From positions 300,391 through 364,390 of the forward strand of contig NZ_BBQM01000019.1 of NCBI RefSeq assembly GCF_000876015.1: a DNA stretch of 64,000 nucleotides, read 5' to 3'. Origin of the DNA: Cupriavidus basilensis (GTDB lineage Bacteria > Pseudomonadota > Gammaproteobacteria > Burkholderiales > Burkholderiaceae). The position numbers and the translations under genes are program-made. Numbering within the stretch: the first letter of the stretch is position 1; the number at the start of each line of letters is the position of its first letter. The notes beneath the pieces are model-generated. The model searched no databases. It saw only the letters and a list, made by a program, of their open reading frames with translations, and was not told the origin of the DNA. Positions 8,557 through 17,707 of the stretch are shown here, one piece after another.

Positions 8557-10539
8557 ATGTCACCACGCCCATCGCCCGCGCAGGACACGCCTCCCCCGAC
8601 CGCCGCCGCGCCGTCCGTGGCCGCGCCGGATGCCGGCGCCGCGCCCGACGCCGCGCCGCCGCGCCGTGGCCTGCGGCGCGTGCCCGGCGTGCTGGAGGCG
8701 CCGGACTTCGAATGGAAGGGGCCGCCACTCAGCGAGACCTGGCTAAGCCGGCCAGGCGAGCCCGCCAGCGGCTGGATCGACCGCGCGCTCGACGCCATGC
8801 CCGCACTGTCGGACGCCGACGCGTCCACCGACCCGCGCACCGGGCCGCATGCGCGCGCGCACGCGCTGGGCGAGGCCGTCGTGGCCGCGCGCATCGGCGG
8901 CGCGTTCTGGGGCAGCGACCCGGCGCTGGCGCTGGACGCGCTGGGCAGCCGCCCGTTCGCGCTGCTGCGCCCCCGCAACGCGCGGCAGGCCGGGCAGATG
9001 CTGGCGCTGGCGCGCGCGTGGCGACTGGCGCCGTGCATGGTCATGCCGGGCACCGCCCACTGGAAGACCACGCTGCGCGGCGTCGTGGAGTCCAGCGAGG
9101 GCCTGCTGTTCCACGATCCCGTCGACCCGTGGCCGCTGCTCGACCGCTGCCAGCGCGTGGCGGTGGATGGCAACGACACCGTCGGTTTCCTGGCGCTGCT
9201 GCGCGGCACGCCCGTCACGTGCGTGGCCGACGGCTACCTGTCGGGGCGCGGGCTCACGCACGACGTGGGCACGGTGGACGCCGACGCGAGCATCAAGCCC
9301 GCGCGCACGCTGGCCCAGCTGGCCGATGCCGTGCTGCTGCGGGGCGCCCGCTACGTCGACCCGTTCTCGGGCCAGGCCGCCGCATGCGAGGCCGTGGTGG
9401 AACTGCTGGTGTTCTGGCGCGAGCTCTGCCACCAGAACCGCGACGTGGCCTGCTGCACCGGCATGGCGTTGTGGAAGCGCCGGGACATCGCGCGCTTCTT
9501 CCACAGCGGCGCGCGGCAGGTCCCTTTCTTCGCCGGCGCGCGCCGGCCCGTGGCCTACGCCGCATCCCGCGGCGGCGCGGTGGCCGTGTGGGCATCGCGC
9601 GAGACCGACGAGCTGGCCGGTTATGCCAACACCGCCGGCGTGCCGCTGTACCGCGTGGAGGACGGTTTCATCCGCTCGCGCGGGCTTGGCAGCGATCTCT
9701 ATCCGCCGATGTCCATCGTGGTGGACCGGCGCGGCATCTACTACGATCCGGCCAGCGGCAGCGACCTGGAGACCCTGCTGGCGAACACCGTGTTCCCGGA
9801 CGCGCTCCTGCGCCGCGCGCGCAACCTGCGGGCAATGCTGGTCACGCACGGCATCACCAAGTACGGCAGCGATGCCGGCCCCGCCATTGCGCCGCTGCCG
9901 GCGGGGCGCCGCTGCGTGCTGGTGCCGGGCCAGGTCACGGACGACGCTTCGCTGCGGCTCGGCGGCGCCGGCATCGACAGCAACCTGGAGCTGCTGCGGC
10001 GCGCGCGCGCCGCGGAGCCGGACGCCTACATCGTCTTCAAGCCGCACCCCGATGTGGAAGCCGGGCACCGCCCCGGCGCGCTGGCCGACGACCTGATCCT
10101 GCGCCATGCCGACGCCATCGTGCGCGGCACGCCGCTGCCGCCCCTGCTGGACGCGGTGGACGCCGTGCACACGCTGACCTCGCTGGCCGGGTTCGAAGCG
10201 CTGCTGCGCGGGCGCGAGGTGGTGGTGCATGGCCAGCCGTTCTACGCGGGCTGGGGACTGACGCGGGATCTCGCGCCGATGGCCTGGCGCCGCCGGCAGC
10301 TCGCGCTCGACGAACTGGTGGCGGGCGTGCTGCTGCTGTATCCGCGCTACCTCGATCCGCAGACCGGCCTGCCCTGCCCACCCGAAGTGCTGGTGCGGCG
10401 CTTCACGCAGCGCCTGCGCGGGTCCGCGTCGCCGCTGACGCGCGTGCGCCGCCTGCAGGGCCAGTTCATGTGGGCATGGCACGCGCTGCGCGCCTGGCTC
10501 GGCCGCGGCCACGCGTGGTCGCGCGGCGCCCGGCCATGA
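8557..10539 (+). CDS. kpsC: KpsC-like capsule Kdo transferase with a degenerate N-terminal module
   Basis: KpsC proteins extend the poly-Kdo linker on phosphatidylglycerol in ABC-dependent capsule synthesis, using two Kdo-transferase modules. This 660-residue protein has a complete C-terminal module (about residues 265-640) with EDGFIRSRGLG, LVPGQVTDDAS, the KPHPDV motif, and TSLAGFEALLRG followed by PFYAGWGLT. The N-terminal part (about 264 residues) keeps only a weak echo of the second half of the first module (LLRGTPVTC, SGRGLTHD). It lacks the EDGF and KxHPDV segments, so the first activity is probably absent. It overlaps the next gene by ATGA (10536-10539). Family call secure; loss of one activity is inferred. 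Confidence 0.88.
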   Translation: MSPRPSPAQDTPPPTAAAPSVAAPDAGAAPDAAPPRRGLRRVPGVLEAPDFEWKGPPLSETWLSRPGEPASGWIDRALDAMPALSDADASTDPRTGPHARAHALGEAVVAARIGGAFWGSDPALALDALGSRPFALLRPRNARQAGQMLALARAWRLAPCMVMPGTAHWKTTLRGVVESSEGLLFHDPVDPWPLLDRCQRVAVDGNDTVGFLALLRGTPVTCVADGYLSGRGLTHDVGTVDADASIKPARTLAQLADAVLLRGARYVDPFSGQAAACEAVVELLVFWRELCHQNRDVACCTGMALWKRRDIARFFHSGARQVPFFAGARRPVAYAASRGGAVAVWASRETDELAGYANTAGVPLYRVEDGFIRSRGLGSDLYPPMSIVVDRRGIYYDPASGSDLETLLANTVFPDALLRRARNLRAMLVTHGITKYGSDAGPAIAPLPAGRRCVLVPGQVTDDASLRLGGAGIDSNLELLRRARAAEPDAYIVFKPHPDVEAGHRPGALADDLILRHADAIVRGTPLPPLLDAVDAVHTLTSLAGFEALLRGREVVVHGQPFYAGWGLTRDLAPMAWRRRQLALDELVAGVLLLYPRYLDPQTGLPCPPEVLVRRFTQRLRGSASPLTRVRRLQGQFMWAWHALRAWLGRGHAWSRGARP

Positions 10540-11849
10540 GGCGCGGCACCGGCATGCCCGGCCCCGGCCCGTGCGCGCGGCGCGCCTTCCTGTTCCTGCA
10601 GGGGCCGCCGGGGCTGTTCTTCAGCCGCCTGGGCGCGGCCCTGCGCGATGCCGGCCACGCGGTGCACCGCGTCAACTTCCACGGCGGCGACGTCATGGAC
10701 TGGCGCGCCGGCGGCGCGCTGGCGTTCCGCGGGCGCCCGGGACGCTGGCCCGCGTGGCTGGAGACGCGCCTGCTCGCGCTGGGCATCACCGACCTCGTGG
10801 TGTTCGGCGACTGCAGGCCAAGGCACCTGGCAGCAGCCGGCGTGGCGCGGCGCCACGGGATCCGGCTGCATGTGTTCGAGGAAGGCTACCTGCGGCCGGA
10901 CTGGGTCACGCTCGAGCGCGACGGCGTCAACGGCCACTCCACGCTGCCGCGCGCGCCGCAGTGGTACCGCGAGCAGGCCGCGGCCCTGCCCGACCCGGCC
11001 CCGCACCGCGCCACACCGGGCCGCTTCGGCGAGCGCGCCCGCGCGGCGGTGCGCTACTACCTGGCCGGCAGCCTCTCATGGCCGCTGTTTCCGCACTATT
11101 GCACGCACCGGCGCTGGCATCCCGCGCGCGAAAGCGCGGGATGGATGATGCGCCTGCTGCGCCGGCGGGCCGCCGCGCGCGCCACGGCCGCCGCGGTGCG
11201 GCGGCTGGCGGCGCGCCCGTACTTCCTGTTTCCGCTGCAGCTGGATTCCGATTTCCAGCTGCGCGTGCATTCGCGCTTCGGCGGCCTCGGCCGCGCGCTG
11301 CTGCACGTGCTCGATAGCTTCGCCGCGCACGCGCCGCCCGACTGCCTGCTGGCCCTCAAGGCGCATCCGCTCGACAACGGGCTGACCGACTGGCGGCACA
11401 TCGCGCTGCGCGCGGCGACGCGCCTGGCCGTGGCGGACCGCATCGTGTGGATCGACGGCGGCGACATCGCGGCGCTGTCGCGCGGCGCGCGCGGCATGGT
11501 CACGGTCAACAGCACGAGCGGCACGCTGGCGCTGGCGGCCGGCGTGCCCGTGCTGACGCTGGGCACCGCGGTCTACGACCTGCCGGGCCTGACCGACCAG
11601 CAGGGCCTGGCCGGCTTCTGGCGCGCGCCTCGCGCGCCGGACGCCACGCTGTTCGATGCCTTCCGGCGCGTGCTGGCCGACCGCTGCCTGCTGCACGGCG
11701 GCTTCCACGACGCGGCGGGCATCGACCTGCTGGTGCCGCAGGCCTGCCGGCGGCTGCTCCAGGACGAAGCGCCGGAGCGCGCCGCCGCGCCAGCCGCAAC
11801 GCCGGCCGCAACGCCGGCCGCCGCGCCGCCGGTCATGGTGAGCCCATGA
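10536..11849 (+). CDS. kpsS: KpsS-like capsule polysaccharide Kdo transferase
   Basis: A 437-residue member of the KpsS/LipB family, which adds the first beta-Kdo to phosphatidylglycerol to start the capsule lipid anchor at the inner membrane. Visible hallmarks are FLFLQGPPGLFFSRL near the N-terminus, HVFEEGYLRPDWVTLE, FPLQLDSDFQLRVHS, LKAHPLDNG, and NSTSGTLAL with the following LGTAVYDLPGL. The C-terminus is a short Ala/Pro repeat tail (AATPAATPAA). It is translationally coupled to both neighbours by ATGA overlaps. The open frame extends much further upstream, but that part is a shadow of kpsC. Confidence 0.88.
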   Translation: MRRGTGMPGPGPCARRAFLFLQGPPGLFFSRLGAALRDAGHAVHRVNFHGGDVMDWRAGGALAFRGRPGRWPAWLETRLLALGITDLVVFGDCRPRHLAAAGVARRHGIRLHVFEEGYLRPDWVTLERDGVNGHSTLPRAPQWYREQAAALPDPAPHRATPGRFGERARAAVRYYLAGSLSWPLFPHYCTHRRWHPARESAGWMMRLLRRRAAARATAAAVRRLAARPYFLFPLQLDSDFQLRVHSRFGGLGRALLHVLDSFAAHAPPDCLLALKAHPLDNGLTDWRHIALRAATRLAVADRIVWIDGGDIAALSRGARGMVTVNSTSGTLALAAGVPVLTLGTAVYDLPGLTDQQGLAGFWRAPRAPDATLFDAFRRVLADRCLLHGGFHDAAGIDLLVPQACRRLLQDEAPERAAAPAATPAATPAAAPPVMVSP

Positions 11850-13078
11850 GCCCGCGCCTGCTGCTCGACATCACGCGGCTGATGCGCCGCAGCGGCCATG
11901 CCACGCCCACCGGCATCGACCGCGTGGAGATGGCCTACGCCCATTACCTCGCCCGCCATGCGGGCGAGCGGCTGACCTACACCGCGCTGCATCCGGGCGG
12001 CTGGCACGTGCGCCTGCCGCGCGCGGCGGCCGAATCGTTCCTGCGGGAGACCGCGCTGCAGTGGCGGGGCGAGCCCGCGCACGCGCTGCGCGCCGCCGGC
12101 CGGCTGTGGCTGCGCTTGTGCCTGTCGGCGCCGCGCCGCGCGATGGCGGCGGACCCCGCCGCCTACCTGCTGCTGTCCCACACCAACCTGGAGCGGCCCG
12201 CCGCGGTGGCGCGCGCGCTGGCCAACGAACACGCGCGGCTGGTCTGCCTGGTGCACGACCTGATTCCGCTCACCCACCCGGAATTCGCGCGCGCGGGCAC
12301 CAGCCTGGCGCACCGGCAGCGGCTGCAGACGGTGGAGGCGCTGGCCGATCTCGTCGTCACCAACTCCGGCGCCACGCTGCGGTCGCTGATCGCGCTGCTG
12401 GGTCCGGGCCAGCGTCCCGCGCACATGCTGGCGGTGCCGCTGGGCGTGTCCCTGCCCGCGGCCTGCAGCGACGCGCGCGCGGCGCGCCCGCCCTACTTCG
12501 TCATGCTGGGCACCATCGAGCCGCGCAAGAACCACGTGCTGCTGCTGCAGGTCTGGCAGCGCATGCTGTCGATGGCCGGCGCCACGCCCACGCCGCAACT
12601 GGTCATCGTCGGCCGCAACGGCTGGGAGAACACGCACGTGATGACCATCCTGGAGCGCGCGCCGGGCCTGAACGGCGTGGTCTCGCTGGCAAGCGGCCGC
12701 TCCGACCGCGAGGTCGCCGCGCTGCTGCGCGGCGCGCGCGCGCTGCTGATGCCGTCGTTCGCCGAGGGCTTCGGCCTGCCCGTCGCCGAGGCGCTGGCGC
12801 TGGGCGTGCCCGTGATCGCAAGCGACCTGCCCGCGCTGCGCGAGACCGGCGGCGGCACGCCCGACTACCTCGACCCGATGGACGGACCCGCCTGGCTGCG
12901 GGCGATACGCGACTACACCCCGCCCGACTCGCCGCGCCGCGCCGCGCAGCTGGGCCGGCTGGCCGCCTGGACCGCGCCGACATGGGACGCCCATTGCGGC
13001 GGCGTGCTGGACGCCATCGACACGCTGCTCCAGGGCGGCGCGCCGCGGGCCGCGCAGGAGCCTCACCTTGCAGCCTGA
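11846..13078 (+). CDS. GT4 family glycosyltransferase, capsule operon
   Basis: A 410-residue GT-B fold glycosyltransferase of the GT4 type. It has LVHDLIPLTHPEF in the N-terminal half. The C-terminal half shows MLGTIEPRKNH, VIVGRNGWE and the nucleotide-sugar binding motif FAEGFGLPVAEAL with its E-x7-E pair. It begins at the ATG in the ATGA overlap with kpsS and ends inside the start region of the kpsM-like gene. It probably adds a sugar, perhaps mannose given the downstream manC, to the capsule repeat. The donor and linkage cannot be read from the sequence. Confidence 0.85.
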   Translation: MSPRLLLDITRLMRRSGHATPTGIDRVEMAYAHYLARHAGERLTYTALHPGGWHVRLPRAAAESFLRETALQWRGEPAHALRAAGRLWLRLCLSAPRRAMAADPAAYLLLSHTNLERPAAVARALANEHARLVCLVHDLIPLTHPEFARAGTSLAHRQRLQTVEALADLVVTNSGATLRSLIALLGPGQRPAHMLAVPLGVSLPAACSDARAARPPYFVMLGTIEPRKNHVLLLQVWQRMLSMAGATPTPQLVIVGRNGWENTHVMTILERAPGLNGVVSLASGRSDREVAALLRGARALLMPSFAEGFGLPVAEALALGVPVIASDLPALRETGGGTPDYLDPMDGPAWLRAIRDYTPPDSPRRAAQLGRLAAWTAPTWDAHCGGVLDAIDTLLQGGAPRAAQEPHLAA

Positions 13079-13853
13079 ATCCACTTTCCGGCGCGGCCTG
13101 CGCGCGCAGCTCCGCGTCATCGGCGCGCTGATCCTGCGCGAACTCCATACCCGCTACGGCCGGGAGAACATCGGCTACCTGTGGCTGATCGGGGAGCCGA
13201 TGCTGCTGGCGGGCTCGGTCGCGCTGATCCACCTCGGCGACACCCACCATCGCGGCGCCATCCTGCCGATTCCGTTCACGCTGGGCGGCTACTGCGTGTT
13301 CATCATCTTCCGCTCGATCATCACGCGCGCGGAAGGCGCGCTCCACGCCAACCAGCCGCTGCTGTACCACCGCATGGTGACGATCTTCGACATGCTGGCC
13401 GCGCGCGCGCTGCTCGAAGGCGCGTCCAGCACGGTGGCGCTGGCGCTGCTGCTGGCCGGCGCCTGCGCGCTCGGCGTGGGCGACCCGCCGGCGCGGCCGC
13501 TGCTGCTGCTGGCGGCGCTGGCGCTGATGATGTGGTTCTCGTTCGGCCTGTCGATGCTGGTCTGCGCCGTCACCTACACCAGCAAGATGGCCAACCGCCT
13601 GATCCACCCGATCGTCTACCTGGCCATGCCGATGTCCGGCGCGTTCTTCCTGCTGCGGTGGATCCCCGAGCCCTACCGCGGCTGGCTGTCGTGGGTGCCG
13701 CTCACGCAGATCTTCGAACTGCTGCGCGTGGGGCAATTCGAGAACTTCGAGAGCCCTTACGTCGATGGCCCCTACCTCGTGGCCTGGTGCCTCGCGCTGA
13801 CGCTTGCCGGCCTGGCAAGCCTGCGCCTGGTGCGCCGCCATATCCACCTGTGA
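13068..13853 (+). CDS. kpsM: Capsule polysaccharide ABC exporter permease, KpsM-like
   Basis: A 261-residue ABC-2 type membrane permease with about six hydrophobic segments, the usual size for KpsM. It exports the lipid-linked polysaccharide with the KpsT ATPase. The N-terminal LRELHTRYGRENIGYLW and the later VPLTQIFELLR motif are typical of this branch. The only workable start is the TTG at 13068, backed by AGGAG 8 nt upstream; it overlaps the end of the preceding gene by 11 bp. Its ATPase partner is not adjacent: kpsT lies 12 kb away at 25686. Confidence 0.9.
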   Translation: MQPESTFRRGLRAQLRVIGALILRELHTRYGRENIGYLWLIGEPMLLAGSVALIHLGDTHHRGAILPIPFTLGGYCVFIIFRSIITRAEGALHANQPLLYHRMVTIFDMLAARALLEGASSTVALALLLAGACALGVGDPPARPLLLLAALALMMWFSFGLSMLVCAVTYTSKMANRLIHPIVYLAMPMSGAFFLLRWIPEPYRGWLSWVPLTQIFELLRVGQFENFESPYVDGPYLVAWCLALTLAGLASLRLVRRHIHL

Positions 13854-13899
13854 ACGCCCTCATCGTCCCCAACTCCTTCCACGCCGGAGCCCTCTGCCC

Positions 13900-15099
13900 A
13901 TGACCACCGAAGTCACCGTCCCGGCGCACGACCTGCCCGAACCCGCGGCCACGCGCGCGCCGCGCGCCGTACCGGCAAGGCCGGACCTGGCCGGCCGCCT
14001 GCGCGCGTGGTGGCGGGCGCGGTGGCCGTTCCTCGCCACCGTGGTGCTGCCCACGCTGCTGGTCGCGGTCTATTTCTTCGGCGTGGCCGCCGACCAGTAT
14101 GAGTCGGAGGCGCGCTTCGTGGTGCGCTCCACGCAGACGCAGTTCAGCAACGGCGGCAACGGCCTCGGCCAGATGCTGGGGCTGGCCGGCGTGCTCAACG
14201 ACTCCCAGGCGCAGTCGCTGAGCGTGGGCGACTACCTGGGCTCCCACGACGCCGTGCGCGCGCTGCACGGCAAGCTGGACCTCGTGGCGCTGTTCCGCCG
14301 GCCCGAGGCCGACCTGCTCTCCCGCCTCTGGTGGCAGGATCCGAGCGCCGAGACGCTGCTGCGTTTCTACCGGCGCCAGGTCACCATCGCATTCAGCCAG
14401 GACACCGGCATCACCACGCTGCGCGTGCACGCCTTCCGGCCCGGCGACGCGCGCGCGCTGGCGCAGTGGCTGCTGACGCTGGGCGAGGCGCGCGTCAACG
14501 CCTTCAACCAGCGCGCGGTGGACGACAGCGTGCGCGTGGCGGCCGGAGAGCTGGCCGAAGCCGAGGCGCAGGTCATCGACGCCCAGCGGGCGCTGACCGC
14601 GTTCCGCGTCGACCACCGCGACCTGGACCCCGAGAAGACCGGCACCGGGCAACAGACACTGGTGGCGCAGCTCGAGCAGTCGCTGGCGCAGGCCCGCGCG
14701 CAGCTGGGCGCGATGGAGGCGCAGGTGGATCGCGACAGCCCGCAGGTGGTGGCCATGCGCGACCGGCTGGCGGGACTGGAGGCGCAGCTGGGCGCGCAGA
14801 CCTCGCGCCTGGTCGACGGCCGCGGCACCGCGCCGAAGATGGCCGACTACCAGCGACTGATGATGAAGCAGGATTTTGCCGCGAAGCGTTACGCGGCGGT
14901 GGCGACCGCGCTGGAAACCGCCCGCGAGAACGCGCTCAAGCAACAACTGTACGTGGTGCACGTGGTGGAGCCGAACCTGCCCGTGCGCGCCCTTTATCCG
15001 CGCAGCGCGCTGATCGTCACGAGCGTCTTCTTCTGCCTGCTGGTGTCCTACGGCATCGGCTGGCTGATCGTGGCGGGCGTGCGCGAACACGCGGCATGA
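13900..15099 (+). CDS. kpsE: Capsule export inner-membrane/periplasmic adaptor, KpsE-like
   Basis: A 399-residue polysaccharide co-polymerase of the PCP-3 (KpsE/BexC/CtrB) class, which links the inner-membrane exporter to the outer-membrane channel. It has two transmembrane segments, at about residues 36-57 and 368-391. Between them lies a long periplasmic region with Ala/Glu/Gln-rich coiled coil (about 200-300). The motif YESEARFVVRS after the first segment is characteristic. The start at 13900 is preferred over an upstream in-frame ATG because GGAG lies about 12 nt before it and the upstream part would overlap kpsM. The 13-bp gap to the next gene indicates one operon. Confidence 0.9.
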   Translation: MTTEVTVPAHDLPEPAATRAPRAVPARPDLAGRLRAWWRARWPFLATVVLPTLLVAVYFFGVAADQYESEARFVVRSTQTQFSNGGNGLGQMLGLAGVLNDSQAQSLSVGDYLGSHDAVRALHGKLDLVALFRRPEADLLSRLWWQDPSAETLLRFYRRQVTIAFSQDTGITTLRVHAFRPGDARALAQWLLTLGEARVNAFNQRAVDDSVRVAAGELAEAEAQVIDAQRALTAFRVDHRDLDPEKTGTGQQTLVAQLEQSLAQARAQLGAMEAQVDRDSPQVVAMRDRLAGLEAQLGAQTSRLVDGRGTAPKMADYQRLMMKQDFAAKRYAAVATALETARENALKQQLYVVHVVEPNLPVRALYPRSALIVTSVFFCLLVSYGIGWLIVAGVREHAA

Positions 15100-15112
15100 C
15101 CTGGAGACCGGA

Positions 15113-17695
15113 GTGAACCTGTTCAGACGACTATTGCCCGGCATTGGCGCCGGCCACGATGCCGATGCGGTGCGCGCCAGCGTGGCGGCCGGCGACCAGG
15201 CGCGCGACGCGCGCGACTGGCCCGCCGCGGCCAGCCACTATCGCCGCGCGCTGGACGCGCGCGACACCCTGCCCGCCATCTGGGTCCAGTACGGCCACGC
15301 GCTCAAGGAGGGCGGCGACGTGGCGGCGGCGCGCGACGCCTACCGCCGCGCCGCGGCGCTGAAGCCTGACGTGGCGGACACCCACCTGCAGATGGGGCAC
15401 GCAGCCAAGCTCGCCGGCGACCTGGACGCGGCGGCGGCCAGCTACGTGCAGGCGCTGGTGCTGCAGCCCGACTACGACGACGCGCTGCGCGAGCTGCAGG
15501 CGCTCGGCTCCCGGGGCGTGCGCATCGACGCCAGCCCGTTGCGCGATGTATGGACCGCCGCGCCCGCCGACAGCGCGGCGCCGATGGCGCGGGCAGCGGC
15601 CGCGCCCGATGCCGCGGGCCTGCTGGCGCAGACGCGCTCCACCCTGGCGGGCATGCTGGAGCAGGCCCGCGCGCTGGACGCCGCGGCGGCGCCGGACGAC
15701 ATCGCGGCCCGCCACGCGCGCGAGCAGCTGGCCAGCGCCGTGGAGATACTGCGCAAGCTCGACGCGCGCGACCTGGCGCCGGCCAGCGCGCACGACGGCA
15801 CGAAGCCGGCACCCGCCGCCGCCGCGGAGATCATCTTCGACGCCACCGACCTGATTCACCATTTCCGCGGCTCGCGCCTGCCCACCGGCATCCAGCGCGT
15901 GCAGCTGGAAATGATCTCCGCGTTCCGGCCCGCCGGCGGCGCGCCGCCGCGCGTGTGCTATCTCGGCGAGCGCGGCTGGCTGGAAGCGCCGGGGCCGCTG
16001 TTCGCGCGGCTGTGCCAGATGTGCACGGGCCAGCCGCAGGCCACGCCCGCGGCGTGGCAGCAGGCGGTCGCGCAACTGGACCTGCTGATGCTGGGCGGCC
16101 CGGCGATGGCGTTTCCGCGCGGCGCGTGGCTGGTCAGCCTGGGCACGTCCTGGTTCCCCGACTACCTGCTGCACGTGCGCCTGGCCCAGCGCGAATCCGG
16201 CGTGCGCTACGTGCCGTTCGTGCATGACCTGATTCCCGTGGTGATGCCCGAGCATTGCGTGGACGACCTGGTCGACCGCTTCGTGGCGTGGCTGCTCGGC
16301 GCGTTCGCCCACGCGGACCGCTTCCTCGTGAACTCGGAATGCACGCGCCGCGACCTGGTGGCCGCGGCGGCGCGGCTGGGCCACCACCTTCCCCATACCC
16401 ACGTCGAGGTCGTCACGCTCGACGCGGACATCCGCAAGCCCGCGCCGGCCCCGCGCGGCACGGCCAACGCCGGCATGCAGGGCTGGGACGCGAGCCGCCA
16501 GCCATTCGTGCTGATGCTGTCCACGGTGGAGCCGCGCAAGAACCACCTCGCGGCGTTCCGCGCGTGGCGCGCCCTGATCGAGCGCCACGGCGCGCGGCGC
16601 GTGCCGCAACTGCTTTGCGTCGGCGGCAAGGGCTGGAAGAACGAGGCCGTGTTCGCCGCGCTGGAGAGCGATCCGGTCCTGGCCGGGCGCGTGACCATGC
16701 TGTCCGGCCTGACCGACGCGCAGCTGGCGCTGCTGTTCGAGCGCTGCCTGTTCACGCTCTACCCGAGCCTGTACGAAGGCTGGGGCCTGCCGGTCACGGA
16801 ATCGCTGTGCTACGGCAAGGTGCCGCTGGTCTCCGACGTGTCCGCGCTGCCGGAGGCGGGCGGATCGTTCGCCCACTACTTCGACCCGGCTTCCCCCGTG
16901 GCGCTGCTGCAATCGATCGAGCGCCTGACCTTCGACAACGCCTACCGGCAATCGCGCGAGGCCGCCATCCGCGCCGGCTTCCGCCCGCGCACGTGGGCCC
17001 AGCTTGGCGCGCAGATGGCCCGCGCGGTCAGCGCCTGGGAGGCCCAGCAGCAGCCCGGCGAGCGGACGGAAGGCGCGCCCCGGCTGGCGCCGGGCCGCTA
17101 CTACCCGATCGCCACGCAGCGCGCGCCGGCACTGCGGCGCGGCATGATCGCCGGCGAAAGCCTGCGCGCGGGCGACGGCTGGCACAGTCCGGAAGACTGG
17201 GGCTGCTGGAGCAAGCCCGGCGAAAGCCGGCTGGCATGGCTGGCCGGCGACGATATGCGCGGCGAGCGCATACGGGTCTACCTGGGCCTGCGCGGCATGC
17301 CCGGCCTTGGCGCGCGATACCGGCTGGAAAACGGCGAGGGACTCTGCGCGGAAGGCGAACTGAAGCCCGGAGCAACGCGCTGGATTGCCGCCGACGCGCG
17401 CATGCCGGCCAGCGCCGGCCAGCCGCTCGAACTGATCCTGCACAGCAGCCGGATGGAGTCCCTGGCCGACGCCACCGATGGCGCGGACCAGCGCGTGATC
17501 GGCCCGGCGGTGCTGGGGCTCTACCTGTGCGCCGCCGGCGACATGGCGGCGAGGCTGCGGCTGGTGGAGGCGGTGGCGCTGGGCAGCCTGGACACGCTGA
17601 CCGATACGCCGACCGACGCGTTGACCATATCGGCGGGCACGGACGGCCTGGCGCTGGCGGCGCACGAGACCGCGCAGCTGCTGGCCGACCTCTGA
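15113..17695 (+). CDS. TPR-GT4 glycosyltransferase fusion with C-terminal beta-rich domain
   Basis: An 860-residue, probably cytoplasmic, multidomain enzyme. Residues about 20-135 form TPR-like helical repeats. Residues about 240-640 are a GT4 glycosyltransferase with FVHDLIPVVMPEHC, LSTVEPRKNH, VGGKGWKNE and YEGWGLPVTESL. The last 200 residues hold a WHSPEDWGCWSKPGESRLAW motif, resembling beta-sandwich modules appended to some bacterial glycosyltransferases. The GTG start at 15113 follows CTGGAG by 6 nt. It sits between kpsE and manC with gaps of 12-13 bp, so it is surely part of capsule synthesis. The acceptor and donor are unknown. Confidence 0.82.
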   Translation: MNLFRRLLPGIGAGHDADAVRASVAAGDQARDARDWPAAASHYRRALDARDTLPAIWVQYGHALKEGGDVAAARDAYRRAAALKPDVADTHLQMGHAAKLAGDLDAAAASYVQALVLQPDYDDALRELQALGSRGVRIDASPLRDVWTAAPADSAAPMARAAAAPDAAGLLAQTRSTLAGMLEQARALDAAAAPDDIAARHAREQLASAVEILRKLDARDLAPASAHDGTKPAPAAAAEIIFDATDLIHHFRGSRLPTGIQRVQLEMISAFRPAGGAPPRVCYLGERGWLEAPGPLFARLCQMCTGQPQATPAAWQQAVAQLDLLMLGGPAMAFPRGAWLVSLGTSWFPDYLLHVRLAQRESGVRYVPFVHDLIPVVMPEHCVDDLVDRFVAWLLGAFAHADRFLVNSECTRRDLVAAAARLGHHLPHTHVEVVTLDADIRKPAPAPRGTANAGMQGWDASRQPFVLMLSTVEPRKNHLAAFRAWRALIERHGARRVPQLLCVGGKGWKNEAVFAALESDPVLAGRVTMLSGLTDAQLALLFERCLFTLYPSLYEGWGLPVTESLCYGKVPLVSDVSALPEAGGSFAHYFDPASPVALLQSIERLTFDNAYRQSREAAIRAGFRPRTWAQLGAQMARAVSAWEAQQQPGERTEGAPRLAPGRYYPIATQRAPALRRGMIAGESLRAGDGWHSPEDWGCWSKPGESRLAWLAGDDMRGERIRVYLGLRGMPGLGARYRLENGEGLCAEGELKPGATRWIAADARMPASAGQPLELILHSSRMESLADATDGADQRVIGPAVLGLYLCAAGDMAARLRLVEAVALGSLDTLTDTPTDALTISAGTDGLALAAHETAQLLADL

Positions 17696-17707
17696 CGCGC
17701 AGCCATC

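Noticed and set aside
8301..10538. Extension of the kpsS frame upstream to 8301
   Set aside because: The extra sequence overlaps kpsC entirely and has no family similarity. The ATG in the ATGA overlap at 10536 gives a normal-sized KpsS.
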